From Trichaptum fuscoviolaceum (lineage: Eukaryota > Basidiomycota > Agaricomycetes > Hymenochaetales > Trichaptaceae): a stretch of DNA of 64,000 bases. The translations under genes and the position numbers were made by a program. The stretch lies in contig CAJSYZ010000006.1 of the NCBI GenBank assembly GCA_910574455.1, positions 186,001 through 250,000 on the forward strand. The letters run 5' to 3'. Below are positions 11,027 through 23,192 of this stretch, one piece after another (position 1 is the stretch's first letter; every line of letters begins with the position of its first letter). Below the pieces are notes generated by a model. It saw only the letters and a program-made list of their open reading frames with translations, did no database searches and had not been told where the DNA came from.

Positions 11027-14000
11027 CTCTCATCGGCGCAGCGACACTTGGACACATCCAGCATCCAACATCCAACATCCAACATCCAACACATCCCTCA
11101 ACAAACAACAACCAACACATCCCTCACTGGCAACAACCAACAACTCCGTCCGTCGCACATCCACACTTACACATACAACGATGCCTGAACGCAGTCTCTC
11201 TCCCCCTCTCCTCCTCTCACCAACTCCCTGCCTTCCCCGCCTCCCTCCCCGCCTCCCCTCCCCGCCTCCCCTCCCGCCCTCCATAAACCCACAGACCCGC
11301 CATACACCCATCACTTACCTCCAAGCTCCAAGCTCCAAGCGCCAAAAACTCCAAAAACAAGCGCAACGGCCCCGCAGGACCCAGGTGCGCGCTCTACAGC
11401 AAGTGTGGGCGTATACAGTAGTCGTATAGTACTGGCCCGGAGGACTCGCCGGTGACTTGGACGCACTTACGCTTATCTACCCCGGGCCAGGTCTCGAAGA
11501 CTCGAAGAGCCAGGCCTATCTATCTCCTGAGCGCGACGTCCTCGAAGCGTCAGCGTCAACTCGGTGTTCTCCCTCGTCCCGTATCCTCCTTCTCCATCCG
11601 TCTTCCTTTCGCCCGGGCCTTCTCGCCTTCTCGCCTTCCCGCTCCCGACCCGACCCGGGCCGCCCGCCCGTCTTCTCCTCACCCGTATCATGATAACCCT
11701 GTGCTCCGCTGATACGGCGAGGCCGCCGGGACACTCGTGTTCGTGCTCGTGCTCGTGCTCAAGCGATTGCAGAGTAGCGATATCAGCGATATCAGCGGCA
11801 GACGGGTGTGCGGTTGGTAGGTAGGTAGACACCCGGGGCCGTAGGGTGCGTAGGGAGCGTAGGATGCCAGCCGGATAGACGATAGATAACTTGAAACAGG
11901 ACGACTCCGTCCGGCGGATGAGCAACGAACGGACGGACGGACGAACGGACGATGAACGATGAACGATGAACGATGACCGTGGCTGAGAGCCTGTTTGGTC
12001 CGAGTCGTTCTTGGAGTGAGTTCCAGGCATACTCTTGGGACGCTTATGACGCTCAAGACGGCGAGGACATCGAAAAGCATCAGACTCCAGAGACAAACCG
12101 TCGGGACCTGGGGCTGACCTGGGGCTGACCCCGGGGTGGCTGACAGTGTCTGAGACTTGAGTCCGTACCTCCTAAAAGCCGGCCCGGGTCCATGACTCGG
12201 ACTCCCGCTGCCCGCTGCCCACTGCCACGCAACTTGAAGTGACAACTCAGCTCCACTGGCAAAACCAAAGGAAATAGCGGTCCAATTCAAAGAATCAAGA
12301 AATCAAGACCCAAGATGCGGGTCAGAAAGTCTAGAACAAAGCGAGTCAGGATAGGATACGTACGGGTGGGTGGAAGTGTGCAAGTACGAGGATACATAGG
12401 TACAAGGACAAGCCAGTGGAAGTGGAAGTGGAAGTGCGAATGCGTTCGAGACGCGGGAAGGGAAGAGACAGGACAAGGGAGACCAGCCACCCGGACCCTG
12501 GACCCCGGCGGTGTCCGCAACGCGCATAGTAGCCACGTGCAATCACTCAGGCCGTATCTATGCGGGTCAACTTGAAGCTGATTCCCTGAATAACGCTAAT
12601 TCATATCAACATGATACGAATATACCGGACGACCATCCGGGCGAGGCAACGCCGTTTGGCATTGAATCGTGTGGTCAGTTGGGATGTATTGAGTATTCAT
12701 TCATTCACTCTATCTATCGTTAATAGTTGTATGGTATGTATGCATCTCGCTATACCGCAATTCGCGTCCTCAAACACCGAAGCTCCTTGAGCTAGAGTGA
12801 GGCTAATTAGAATCAATATGAATATGAATGGTACCGGGCAACCATATAGTATTGACCCGGGTTTCACCGTTCACCGTTCAATAACAAGCCTTGTGAGGTC
12901 GGATTGTATTCACCGTCACGGTCGGTGACATTCATTCATTCATACTATCGCTCATTACCCAAGTTCACAATACATATATGATCATATCTCACTACACTCA
13001 TGCTTCAATCGTCAACCCGCAGCCACGGTTTATATATAGATTAGGATCGACTATATTGACCATAGTAGAGTTTTAGCACCAAACACCAGCATCCACCCTA
13101 ACTTCCAAGTTCGGGAGTTCGGAGATGAACGCCAAATGCCAGTGATAGGCGCTGCTTTCGTCCCGATCCAGTCACGTTCTAGCCTAACCTTCCTCTCTTC
13201 TCGTCAGTCCAGCCTAGTCCCAGAGTCGCTGGGCGTCCAAAGTTGGACGTTGAGCGTTGTTCATCAAGACCCCTGTGGCAACGCGCCACTGATGGAATGA
13301 CGTACATACCCATGAGTCATGACAAAGAAAGAGCCTGGAAATTAAGCACTCACCATGAGGGATTTGCTTCCGGCGTGTGCATCGGAGCTCGAGGCAAAGC
13401 GCCGGACGGACGGAAATAGGCTTCAGGGTAATCAGGGTCCCGCCTGAGCTTCTTATTCTGATATGTACTTGATTTCGCTGATCCTCGCTGACTTTCGATG
13501 ATTACCAGGTCACTCGCTCCCAGGCTGTCTCCTTTCTGACAACCCGGACGATTGGGTTTCTGCGATTTGGGTTTGGGCGATTCTTGCCTATCAACGTCGT
13601 GTAAAATGAAAAAAAGATGGACGATGAAGAAGTCGAAGAAGTCGAACGAAGAGCTTCAAGTTAGAGCTAGTTGCCTGAGAAGAACTTGAGCCTGAGAAGA
13701 ACTTGAACTTGAAGAGCCTGAGAAGGAAGACCGCCAAACTACGACTGTGAGTCTGTGACGTAAGCCGCAAAATTTGCTTCCGCGAGACGCTTGTATGCTT
13801 GCGTACCTTGCCTTTTTCCCAAAACGCGCGCTCAGTGCAGGCTCCTTTTTTTCATTTCTGTCTTTGGGCACGGATTTGGAAGTGGGTTGTTGTGGAGAGG
13901 AGATAAAGATGGAGGTAGCCGAATCCAAACCCGAGTGAGTGTCGACTTGCTCTACTCGGTCCACTGAGAGTGAGTGTGAGAGTGAGAGTGACAGCCTGAG

Positions 14001-14983
14001 CCTTGCACGAGAGAGTCCGAGTCCGAGTCCGAGTCGGTGACCGGACATAGCGTCTGTCTTCTGATATTCGGATTAGCGACTAGTCACTACGAGTTCGAGC
14101 TGCACAAAATCCGCCCTTGCGTGTCCTGGCGCCCTGGCGCCCTCAGGCTGGCGGCCCTTACGGCCAATGAGCCATGAGCCAGCGCAATTAATATATCACA
14201 CCACTTTACACATCGACTTACATACATACACCGTGTCCGTCACTGCCAGTGGCAATAGTCGCGACTCGCGACTCGCGTAGCCATCTCCCGTAACCCGTTG
14301 TAACTCATAATCCATCTCCCATACCTCGTAACCCATAACCGGTAGCCGTCTAGGCACTTCCATTCCTGCTTTTCATCTCGCTTTCCAGCATTTCATGTCC
14401 CAGACTTCAAGTTGACAGCCTGAGTACATGTACATACACAAATCAGAAAAAGCGCGGCGGGAAAAGGACATCAGCAGAGGGAAAGAGAACGGCCGTTGGC
14501 ACTGCCATTGATTTATTTCGTCTGGTACGTACGTACGGGGAAATAGCACATCTGTCTTTCAAGTTCGCTGCGCGGCCGAAGAGCAAGAGATGAGGCGACG
14601 CGACGCGAGAACGAGGGCGAGAGTGAGAAGTGCCTGACACTGACATCCGAATCTTACACGTTACTCAGTCTTCAAATTCCATAACCCCACTAACACCGAC
14701 GGACCGACGGACAGCCAAACCACCAACTTGTCTCTTGAAAGTCCCCAAAAAGCGAACTCGAACTCGAACGGGGAAAGGAGACTCAGAGGTAAAAAAAAAA
14801 GAGATATATTGAGTGCATTACATTAGATAACATATGTATGTATCCGAGTAAAATCCGAGTCTGTTGTCTGTCGTCTGTTGTCTGGGTCTGAGTCTGAGTC
14901 TGGGTCTCGATCTGATGGCGATGTCGAGGAGAGGGACGGGACGGGACGGGAGTGAAGATGAAAATGACTATGGTGGAGGAGAA

Positions 14984-15023
14984 TGAAGAGGAAGAGGAAG
15001 AGGAAGAGGAAGAAGAGGAAGAT
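14984..15023. repeat. (GAAGAG)n purine repeat
   Basis: A GAAGAG/GAGGAA tract downstream of the DUF6534 gene. On that gene's strand it is a pyrimidine tract beyond the stop codon. Confidence 0.85.
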
Positions 15024-15130
15024 GAGCGACTCAGCTCGTACGTGCCGTATGTGCCGTATGTAAGGGGTGTAAGACTACCTAGCGTAGGGGATATCTAAAT
15101 AGGCGCGATAGCCCGGGCGTGCATGCGGGG

Positions 15131-15156
15131 TGGATGTGGATATGGATATGGATATG
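15131..15156. repeat. (GGATAT)n microsatellite
   Basis: Four near-perfect GGATAT units within the 3' flank of the DUF6534 gene. Confidence 0.85.
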
Positions 15157-15448
15157 GGATGGGATAGAGGAGACGGAATGGGATGGGATGGAATGAGATA
15201 CAAATACATCAAAAAATTCATACCGATATAGCCTTTTTATCTGTTTCGTCAGGCAGGGAAGCCTGAGCGAGAAGCCTGAGCAGGAAGCGTCAAGAAGAAG
15301 AAAAAAAGAAAGTAAGGAACGAAAGGAACGAATGCAGTGAGAAAGCGAGAAAAAAAAACGGAAGCGAAAGGGTACACGAGATATCAAGAAAAAAACGAAC
15401 ACGAACACGAACACGAGAAAACAAAGGGTTGCTGGGGGTGCGCCAGTA

Positions 15449-18245
15449 TCACGCATCGAACGCCTTCCCGATGCGCGGCACGCCGTCCAGCGCCCTCTCG
15501 CCCTCATCCAGTGTCGAGGCCGACTCCGAGATCGACGACTGCGGACCAGACGCCTTCTCCGTCTCCGTCTCCTTCTCTTGATGACCATGATGACAGTCGT
15601 ACTCGAGGTCCGCGTCGTCCACGCGCATCGTCTCCGTGTCCACCATGATCTTCAGCCCGCGCCTGCCTCCCAATCCCAGTCCCAGCTCCATATCGAGCGT
15701 CGTCACCTCGCCCGCGCGCGACGTGTCGAATCTGCACATCGAGATCGTGCTCGGCGTCGGCCTCTGTCTCCGCCTCCTCCCCCCGCCCGTCGTCTTCCCT
15801 CCCGCGCCCTCCGCCTCATAATTCCCCCACCCACCCGCCGCCTCCTCCTCCTCCGCATCCGCATCCGAGTCCTCCGCCTCGCCCCGCGCATTCGAGCGGC
15901 GCGCGTTCAGCGTCGCATACAGCGTGTTCGTGTACAGCCGGCTCACGCACACGAAGAACGTCATGTAGATAAACGTGCTGGGGAACACCGTGATCGTCAC
16001 GAGGCTCAGCACCGCGCACATGCTCGTGAGCAGGCCCGTGTTGATGCTGAAGAGGATGAGCCGGTTGATGATCGTCTCCGAGCGCCGGAAGCCCGTGCGC
16101 GCGCGGTGCAGCAAAGCGACGAGCGTCAGCGCGATGGCGAGGTCGGATGCCGCGCCCATCGCGTTCACGGCGCGCGAGAGGTTGTCGAGCGCGGGGAGCA
16201 CGGTGAGGGACGTGATGGATGCGGACTTGATGAAGTAGGCTGTGCGCAAAGTGAGTGGTCGTTCCAAATAAGAGAAAAGAGGCACTGACCGAGGACGGTG
16301 GCGAACTCGCCAAAGACGAGCGAGAGGAGGAGACCGACGATGTAGATGTTGCGCTGGCTCACTGCGTCGGTGCGGGACAGGTTGGAGAGCACTTGGGGCG
16401 TCAGCGTTCAGATTATTACGTGCAGTAGAGAATGAGAGAGCAAAAATAACATCCCGGAGAGAAAAAAAAAGGTAGAACATAAGAAACAATATGAGTAGGT
16501 AATCCTGCATGTAAAGAAGACTCCTTTGAGTCGATGGATTGATATCGCTTGGAAGAGAGAGGGCGACACATGAAAACTGCGTACTGGAAAGTTCGCATGC
16601 CGGAAGAAAGGAAAAGAAAAAAGAAAAGGTAGATGCAAACGTGAAACAGAAACATCGCAGCTCTGACTGTCGCGGGAACCAGATACATAAGGAGAATGGA
16701 CTGAAAGGGATGAAGAAGGGAGGGCCAGAAATAGAGTTCTCAAAAACCCAAGTAGATGAAAGAGGCCCGGAGCGACCAATTCTGATAGTTCACATTTGTT
16801 ACCCGCCAGCTCTATCCTTCTGAAAGAGGGAGAAGGTAATGGATACAGAGGAGCTTGTCACAGGAAGGAAGGGATAGCAAAGGTTGGCCATCGACTATGA
16901 GGAAGCGGAAAGAAGGAAAAGACGAGAGGCAGAACCGTTCAAGGTGGAACGGAATTAACGAAAGGTGACCAGCAACGAAGAAATAACCACTCGTTTTGAC
17001 ATTGTACCGAAGCCGAAGCATCGCACGTTGCGTCAAGAGGTGTAGCCTCTTAATCAAAATCAAAGGCGGTAAAAGCAGATGAAGAATTTTGGGAAAAGAG
17101 AAGCAAAAGGAAAGGGCGACGCAAAGGAAGAAGGGAGAAAGAAGAGGACAAGCACGACGCACGTGAGGCCGCTGAGGATGACCATATGGCCCAGAGGAGG
17201 GAACGTAAAGCAACTAAAATTGAAGAGGTCGCAGAAAGATAGCACGGAAGGATAAGTGCTTACACCTCCATGGCGTATAGGAAGGACACAAAAGCACTTT
17301 GTCGTGGAAGCGATCTCCTTTTGCCCGACAGTGCACCTGGAGGAAAGTAGAAAGGACTGCGGGAGTACGAACGCAAAGGATTCATTGCATGCGGTCGGTG
17401 CACGGGAGAGTAATTGAAGGTTACAAGTATATCTGTGCGCGAGACAGCAGAGATACTGAAAATCTTCCGGGACGTTCTTATGGCGTAGATGGCAAGGAAG
17501 TGCTAGCTTATGATGAAATTAAAAGCCGCAAGGAAAGGAGATACTCGTAGTCGCATTGCAGCAAAAACCGGTGTATTAGAAAGGACGCAAAGAAAGGAAC
17601 GGAATATGGGGAGAGAAGAGGCACTCGCACCTCCATATCCGTCAGACCAAAAAACAACTGAACGACGACGCACGTGAAAGGGAATATAATGATAGTGATA
17701 AGATAGTAAAAAAAAAAGTACGTGTGTCCAGGAACTCAGGCCACAAAATGAAAAGACTGATCGAGAGTGGAGAAAAGAGCACAAAGAGTATAATAATCAA
17801 AAAAGAATATAATGAAGAGCTATGACTTTTGAAGACAAGGAGTCACAAATGGACAGCGGAAGGGAGAGGAAACTGCAACGAAGGACAAGTACTCACACCT
17901 CCATATCCGCCAGACCAAAAACAGCTGCACGACGACGCACGTGAGGCCGCTGAGGAGAACCATGGCCCAGAGGCTCTTGACGACATGGTCGAGGTACGCC
18001 GGCTGGGCGTAGTGCGAGACGAGGTAGGTGTACGATGTGTGGGTGATGAGCGCCTGGTGCGCGGTGTCGAGCGCCCACGTGAGCAAAACGAGGGCCTTGA
18101 GGTGGAGCGCGTCGTTCGGGAAGCGCTCGGTGTAGTAGTAGAGCTGGATGCAGGACGCGCCCCAGAGCCCGGTGGAGAGCACGACGCCGACGAAGAGCGC
18201 GCCCTGGGTGTTGTCCACCGCGGGCAGGGCGGGCGGCGAGGCCAT
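15449..18245 (-). CDS. DUF6534-type multi-pass membrane protein
   Basis: Three exons on the minus strand: 18245-17897, 16391-16290 and 16239-15449 (1242 nt, 413 residues). All junctions close in frame; the first donor is a consensus GTGAGT. The product has about seven hydrophobic segments: GALFVGVVLSTGLWGASCIQ, LKALVLLTWALDTAHQAL, WAMVLLSGLTCVVVQLFLVW, NIYIVGLLLSLVFGEFATVL, ASDLAIALTLVALLH, LFSINTGLLTSMCAVLSLVT and FPSTFIYMTFFVCVSRLYTN. The motif RTGFRR-SETIINRLILFSINTGLLTS and the ending SRLYTNTLYATLNARR are hallmarks of the DUF6534 family common in Agaricomycetes. A long hydrophilic, acidic, Gly/Arg-rich tail follows, likely cytosolic. Function is unknown; receptor-like topology is inferred. 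Intron 1 is 1505 bp, far longer than the other introns here, and contains decayed copies of the exon 1 end. Confidence 0.88.
17145..17205 (-). repeat. Degenerate copy of DUF6534 exon 1 end (intronic)
   Basis: On the minus strand this reads LGHMVILSGLTCVVL, nearly the same as LWAMVLLSGLTCVVV in exon 1 (17910-17975). The nucleotides GACGCACGTGAGGCCGCTGA are shared. It lies inside intron 1. Another small match to the exon/intron boundary (TTACACCTCCAT) is at about 17259-17270. Confidence 0.75.
17620..17672 (-). repeat. Second degenerate copy of exon 1/intron 1 boundary (intronic)
   Basis: Matches the functional exon 1 end: the shared strings CACCTCCATATCCG and ACGACGACGCACGTGA appear in the same order and spacing. 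It includes the donor region, but the coding frame is broken. Confidence 0.75.
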
Positions 18246-19805
18246 CGTGCGCGTTGTGAAGTCGGCCGTGGACGTCGATGATGGCCTACTATATGCTCGA
18301 AAGGGAGGCGGTGATCACCCTGAGTGTGGTAGTATGCGGGCGATGGCGGTGACGATGGAGATGGGATCGACAGAGGCGGTGAAGACGACGAGCAGGCCTT
18401 ATATGAGACACAGACGCTAACTTGCCACCGGCGGTCATCAGTCGTCGACAACCTGAACAGAGAGTGCCTTGTCCTTCTTTTCGGCTTAGCTTCTTTCTCT
18501 GCCTCTCCACAACAACCAACTTCCAAATCCGAGCCCGAGAATCGGAAAAGCCAAAAATAAAAATAAAAATAAACTAGCGCGTGCGTTTTGGGGAGAAAGC
18601 AAGGAACAGAAGCTAGCAAGCCTCAAGAAGCACACACGGAAGCAAATTGCTCATCGCCGGTGACACGGAGCTTACGTCACGAGCGCATTGGCATTGGCGG
18701 GATGCTAGTCCCGATTGGGATCAATGCAAGGTCTCAATCTGTCTTTGAACGAACCCATTATCACTCACCGGCATCAGATCATGATTGATTGATTGTGGCT
18801 TTAAGTTTAATCTCCGAGTCTTGCTGGTGTGATAACGTACGTACATCGTTTCCAACCCATTCCATATACCCTTACGCTAGTATAAGACACTTCATATATG
18901 TCGACTCGGTCTTTATTGTGCTCTGAGTCGCGACACTCCCTTTATTTCCCGCTGATATGGATATGACTAGTATGTATATATGTGTAAGATATGGCTTAGC
19001 ACAACCGTCGGCGACGCCGCAACGGTGACTGGACATCACGAAAATGCGTCGGAGTTGGCAATGTCCCTGCCCTAAGCTGGCCTTGAGGATACCATAAGCC
19101 ACAAGTCTGCATAATTAATGATAATAATGCATTGCTATTATGCAAATTTGACTGCTACATGATTAAAAATTAGGGCCTCCGGAAAATACCGACTTAATAA
19201 ATTGTAGTTTCTCGCAGAATTACAATATAGTTAGACTATTGTAGACTTATTGTAATATATATTGTTATTACAAGCTATTATCAAGTTATTATGGCAAGCT
19301 TGTGGTAACCTTGCAATCTTTGTCCGAATATGTACTATCTCCGTGATTGCGACCAGGCCCCTGGGAACTCACTAAATCCTGTTTATTTTTTAGATCAAAT
19401 TAGGATAAAAGGTGGTATATTATATTTTTCATTTCTATATACACAAATGCTATTCCAATACAGGCTTACCTCGGGCAACACCACGTGTCATTGGATAGTC
19501 AAGCTGGGTTGTGTAGTCATCCCAGAGAGACATGACAACTCAAAGCTGTTGCAGGCACCCAACTTTGGTAGATCATACAGCACTGTCATCTTTCTTGTAA
19601 GATAGCCAGAAAGCAAGAATCAAGTAAGATAGGCGATGACAAAGGTAACAAGTTGGAGCAAGATAGATAGCCCCATAAGCTGTTTGTTCTGCAGAAGAAG
19701 CGGCAAGGGTAAGTCTTGTGGTGAAGAGGGGACGGTCGGTGGAGTTGAATCTTCCAGCAATGGCTTTGGCAACTTGAAACTGGTTGATGTTGTCATTGTT
19801 GTGGA
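18246..19805. other. Intergenic, AT-rich toward the 3' side
   Basis: No gene is supported. 18540-18575 carries an (AAAAT)n stretch. 19105-19330 is very AT-rich, with short repeats of TTATTG/ATTGTAG type, which suggests an old insertion. Confidence 0.4.
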
Positions 19806-20931
19806 TGTTACGACCTGGGGGGAACCTGGGGGCCGGGGCGCGTTAGCAGCTTCCGGGGCGAGGCCTGGGAGAGCACGCGGCAGCGGAGAAGGCGTAGGGG
19901 AACCGTTAAGGACGCTACAACGCCAACGGAGTCGCGCAGGGAGCGGGTCTACGGGGGCGAGACGCGAGGGGGCTCGAGGCGAGGACGGGACGGAGTCAGA
20001 GTCGAGGCGGGGAAGGCAGAGTCAAGGTGCGGGGAAACGCACAGAGTTCGCGGAGCGGGGGATCACGCGGCGGGATTTCAGGAGCGGGAAATCTGGAGCG
20101 GGGGATCTTACGCGAGAATCGCGACGCGGGGGATCAGCGTGGGAATCTCAGAGCGGGGGTTCTGTCGGGAATCTCAGAGCGGGGGTTCTGTCGGGAATCT
20201 CAGAGCGGGATTCTTGCGGGAATCTCAGGGTGGGATTCTGGCGGGAATCTCAGAGCGGGATTCTGGCGGGAATCTCAGAGCGGGATTTGGGGCAGGACTC
20301 AAGGTGGGATCACAGAGCGGGATCCGGGACAAGACAGAGACAAGAGAGCCAGAGAGCAGGCGTGCTCAGGACGGGAGCAGAGAGCTCAGGGTAACCGGGA
20401 TCTCAAGGCAACACTTCTGTATCAGGAGGAGGTTCCCTAAGGAAGCACTCGACAAGTCAGCATTGTAAAACTACACTAGAGACAAGACAGAAACACACCT
20501 AAGGAAGCACTCGACAAGAGGACAAAAGTGAGTGCTCCTTACGGTGGTGACAGGTATTTATCTACGGGGCAGAATCTACAGGGAACGGGCATGCACAAAC
20601 GCACAACTAACTAGTTACACAATCTTGCGGGCGAAGGCCGCGCATACAGTGACGTGAATCCGGGAACCGGGATTCGGTGCGGGGAACATCTGGGCAAGAT
20701 CTAAGGGAACGAGCGTGAAGCATGGTCAAGTGAAGCAAAGAGAACTAAAGGAATGTAATCGTGTGCGAGGTATCGAGCTGGCACTCGGGCAGCGGGGTAA
20801 TGAGCGTGGGGGGCGGATGTAATGCATACATCGTCTCGGGATAAGTTGCAGGCAACTTCTGGCAAGGATCAGGGTCGCGGGGGATCGACAGGGACCAACC
20901 TCGACGAGGCCAGTGCTTCAATGTCGTAACA
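19806..20931 (+). mobile_element. Candidate long terminal repeat (LTR-like)
   Basis: The segment begins TGTTACGAC and ends GTCGTAACA, a perfect 9-base inverted terminal pair with the TG...CA ends typical of Ty3/Gypsy LTRs. A TATA-like TATTTATC lies at about 20555. No clear 5-bp target duplication (GTGGA versus AAGCC) and no second copy were found, so it may be a solo or 5' LTR of a decayed element, or a coincidence. The interior holds G-rich repeats. Confidence 0.35.
20130..20295 (+). repeat. Tandem 25-30 bp G-rich minisatellite
   Basis: About six imperfect units of GGGAATCTCAGAGCGGG followed by TTCTGGC or similar. All three forward frames stay open through it (Gly/Ser/Arg-rich), a consequence of the repeat rather than coding. 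Confidence 0.85.
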
Positions 20932-21444
20932 AAGCCTAATCGCGAGGCGCGCGCGGGGCAGGGCGACTAAGGACGGGGTTCAAGTCCTTGCGGACAATGA
21001 GATCAATCCCGCACACGGGGTGGCGGGAACGTGGTCTGCGGGCCGGGACGGGACGCTACTAGCGAGACTAGTTGGCTGGCACGTGCGTGGCCAGGCCAAT
21101 CACCTGGGGCTATCTCAAGACGGGGTTAGCATCGAGAAGCAGGGAAGCTAAGGTGTTTCCCGTTGTCCACGGGAAACCCGCGAGATTCGCGACGGGATTC
21201 GAGCGGGGGATCGAGACAGGGTTCGACCGGGCATCGAGACAGGGTTCGATCGGGAATCGTAGCGGGGACTTAGCTGGGGTTGCGATGGGGATCACGGCGG
21301 GATCGAAGGCGGGAATCCGGCGGGGGATTTGCGCATGGATTCGAGACGGGACGCGAGGCGGGAAACGAGTGGGATTTCGACTGGGATCGTGCGGGGGAAA
21401 GGAGCGGGATTCCAACCGGGAAGCGAGCGGGGTTTCTACCGGGA

Positions 21445-21560
21445 ATGAGCGGGGGAGTCTGGCAGGACTCTAGTCGGGAAATGAGTGGGGGGAGTCTTGA
21501 CAGAACTCCAACCGGGACGAGTGGGGGGAGTCTTGACAGGACTCCAACCGGGAACGAGTG
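21445..21560 (+). repeat. Tandem ~38 bp direct repeat
   Basis: Three imperfect copies of a unit containing GAGTGGGGGGAGTCTTGACA followed by GGACTCCAACCGGGA. Confidence 0.85.
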
Positions 21561-21898
21561 TGGGTTGCGGGATTGTCAGAGGGGACGCTTGACAGTGTTT
21601 GCGGCGAGGCGGGATTCCTGGCGGGGCAGGCTAGGGACGAATGAGGGCAGGTCGAGAGGCACGGGATGTCGAAGGGGTTAGCTAGGGCACCGCGGCAGGA
21701 CAAGCGCAGGGCAGGGTTCGTGACCGGGCAGGATTGCGGGACAGCAATCCTTGACCGCTGTCGTGTTGGCTTACTCAAGGCCAGACAGAGGTCGGCTTTG
21801 GACACAGTGGATCAATCTCCTAACTGCACTTCATGACTGTGGACGCGAGGCCGGGATCTTGTATCTGGGCATAGTCGAGAACCTACGAGGTCTCGGGA

Positions 21899-21953
21899 TA
21901 GCTATGGCTATGGCTATGGCTGTGGCAGGCTATGGCTATGGCTGTGGCTATGG
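21899..21953 (+). repeat. (TATGGC)n microsatellite
   Basis: About eight TATGGC/TGTGGC hexamers at the edge of the G-rich block. Confidence 0.9.
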
Positions 21954-23192
21954 TGAGTGACTTCGGGACTATGGCGAGGTATGGGGTTCGCTAGAGCGGG
22001 GAACAGAGCATGACGGGAGCGGGGAGCGAGCGGAGGATCATCCTAGAGTCGGGGGAATGACAAGGCGGGCTAGGGATGGATCGAGACACGGGGACGAGGC
22101 GGGGGACTGACGAGGAGACGTGGGCGAGGACAAGCAGGGCGAGGAGGTTGTAGCGGGGCGGAACTCTTAGCAGGAGAATGCATGGCGAAGCAGAGGTTCT
22201 TCCGGGATCAGAGAGCGGGGGATCCTTTCGGGATCTAGCCAAGGTCGCAATCCTGGGTTTCAGTATACGGGCTTCTGTTCGGGATTGCCTTAGACATGTT
22301 GGGGTCCTGGGGGATCCCGACAGAGCCCAAGAAACTCAATGTCCAAATTCCAAGGATCAACCCACAACATTTCCGCCCAGAAACGGCTTTCCCATCGAGC
22401 TTACACTGTAGTACTGCGCGGCACAAATGTCAAGGTTGTCACGGTCCATATTATTTAGCATATCATTACATTAGTACCTCGAGATCTAAACCAGGTGTTT
22501 TTTTTATTTCAATGACGGTGAACACTTATTCCTCTCTCACTGTCTGTATCACACATTGGCATGATGTCAGGGATATATATACGAGTAGTTAGAGGATATC
22601 AGAGGTCGGGTTGGCGAAAGGACTACCTACATGTGTTGTTGTTTCGAGTTCCGCAGACGAAGATGATTAGACTACAGTCACGATGTTCACCCACCAGGGT
22701 CTACGGAACTGTACGCAAGTACTGCATTGGCTGCTATAACTTAGTACTTAACATTAATTTCCTCATTGATACGCGATGAGCTGGATATCCTGATGAGCTT
22801 CATACTGAAAAACATTATGTTAAATAGAAACAAGGGGGGCGAGTTAGAAATGTCACGATACAAATTTGTACACTTAGACATTGAACCTATCCAAGTCTAT
22901 GTACATAAAAAGTCGGGCAATTTCTGACCCCCGTCGTCTCATCACCTCGTAGCCATCGCCTTCCATATCTCACAATCCATTTACTTAAAATCTCTTACAG
23001 GTGATAGGTTGTATACGAGTGACATTGTCTGCCGCGCTCAGTGGTAGTGTTTGCCCCTGTTTACAGTCGTAACAAACCACGAAACTTGAACCACAAACTG
23101 GGTATCCAAATTGGTCTTTGTGATAAACGCATCACTTAACCGAGACCGAACCATTCTTCTTCTTCTTCTTCTTCTCTGCAATAGCAAGAGCA

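Larger units (their letters stand above)
7903..15448. other. Gene-poor, simple-repeat-rich region
   Basis: About 7.5 kb without a supportable gene. The many short open frames are low-complexity (Ser, Arg, Pro or His runs) and overlap one another in several frames. What is visible is simple sequence: purine tracts near 8900-8990, pyrimidine-rich stretches near 11200-11280 and 11560-11650, and the tandem repeats listed separately. No transposase, tRNA or rRNA was recognised. Confidence 0.5.
20932..22300 (+). other. G-rich, strand-asymmetric block
   Basis: It continues the composition of the preceding LTR-like segment: frequent CGGGGG and CGGGATTC/TTCGAGCGGG words on the plus strand, with few C runs. 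Open frames are Gly/Arg/Ser-rich and unlike any known gag. It may be the leader or remnant of a retroelement. No reverse transcriptase or integrase motif was found. Confidence 0.4.

Noticed and set aside
11473..12290. Overlapping ~200-codon minus-strand frames
   Set aside because: Low complexity, several frames open at once, no splice or domain support.
15578..16288. 236-codon plus-strand frame
   Set aside because: Antisense to the DUF6534 exon 3. It is Arg/Ala/His-rich, as expected for the complement of a GC-rich coding exon.
19636..20394. 252-codon frame rich in Gly, Ser and Arg
   Set aside because: Open because of the G-rich tandem repeats; other frames are equally open and no start or domain supports it.
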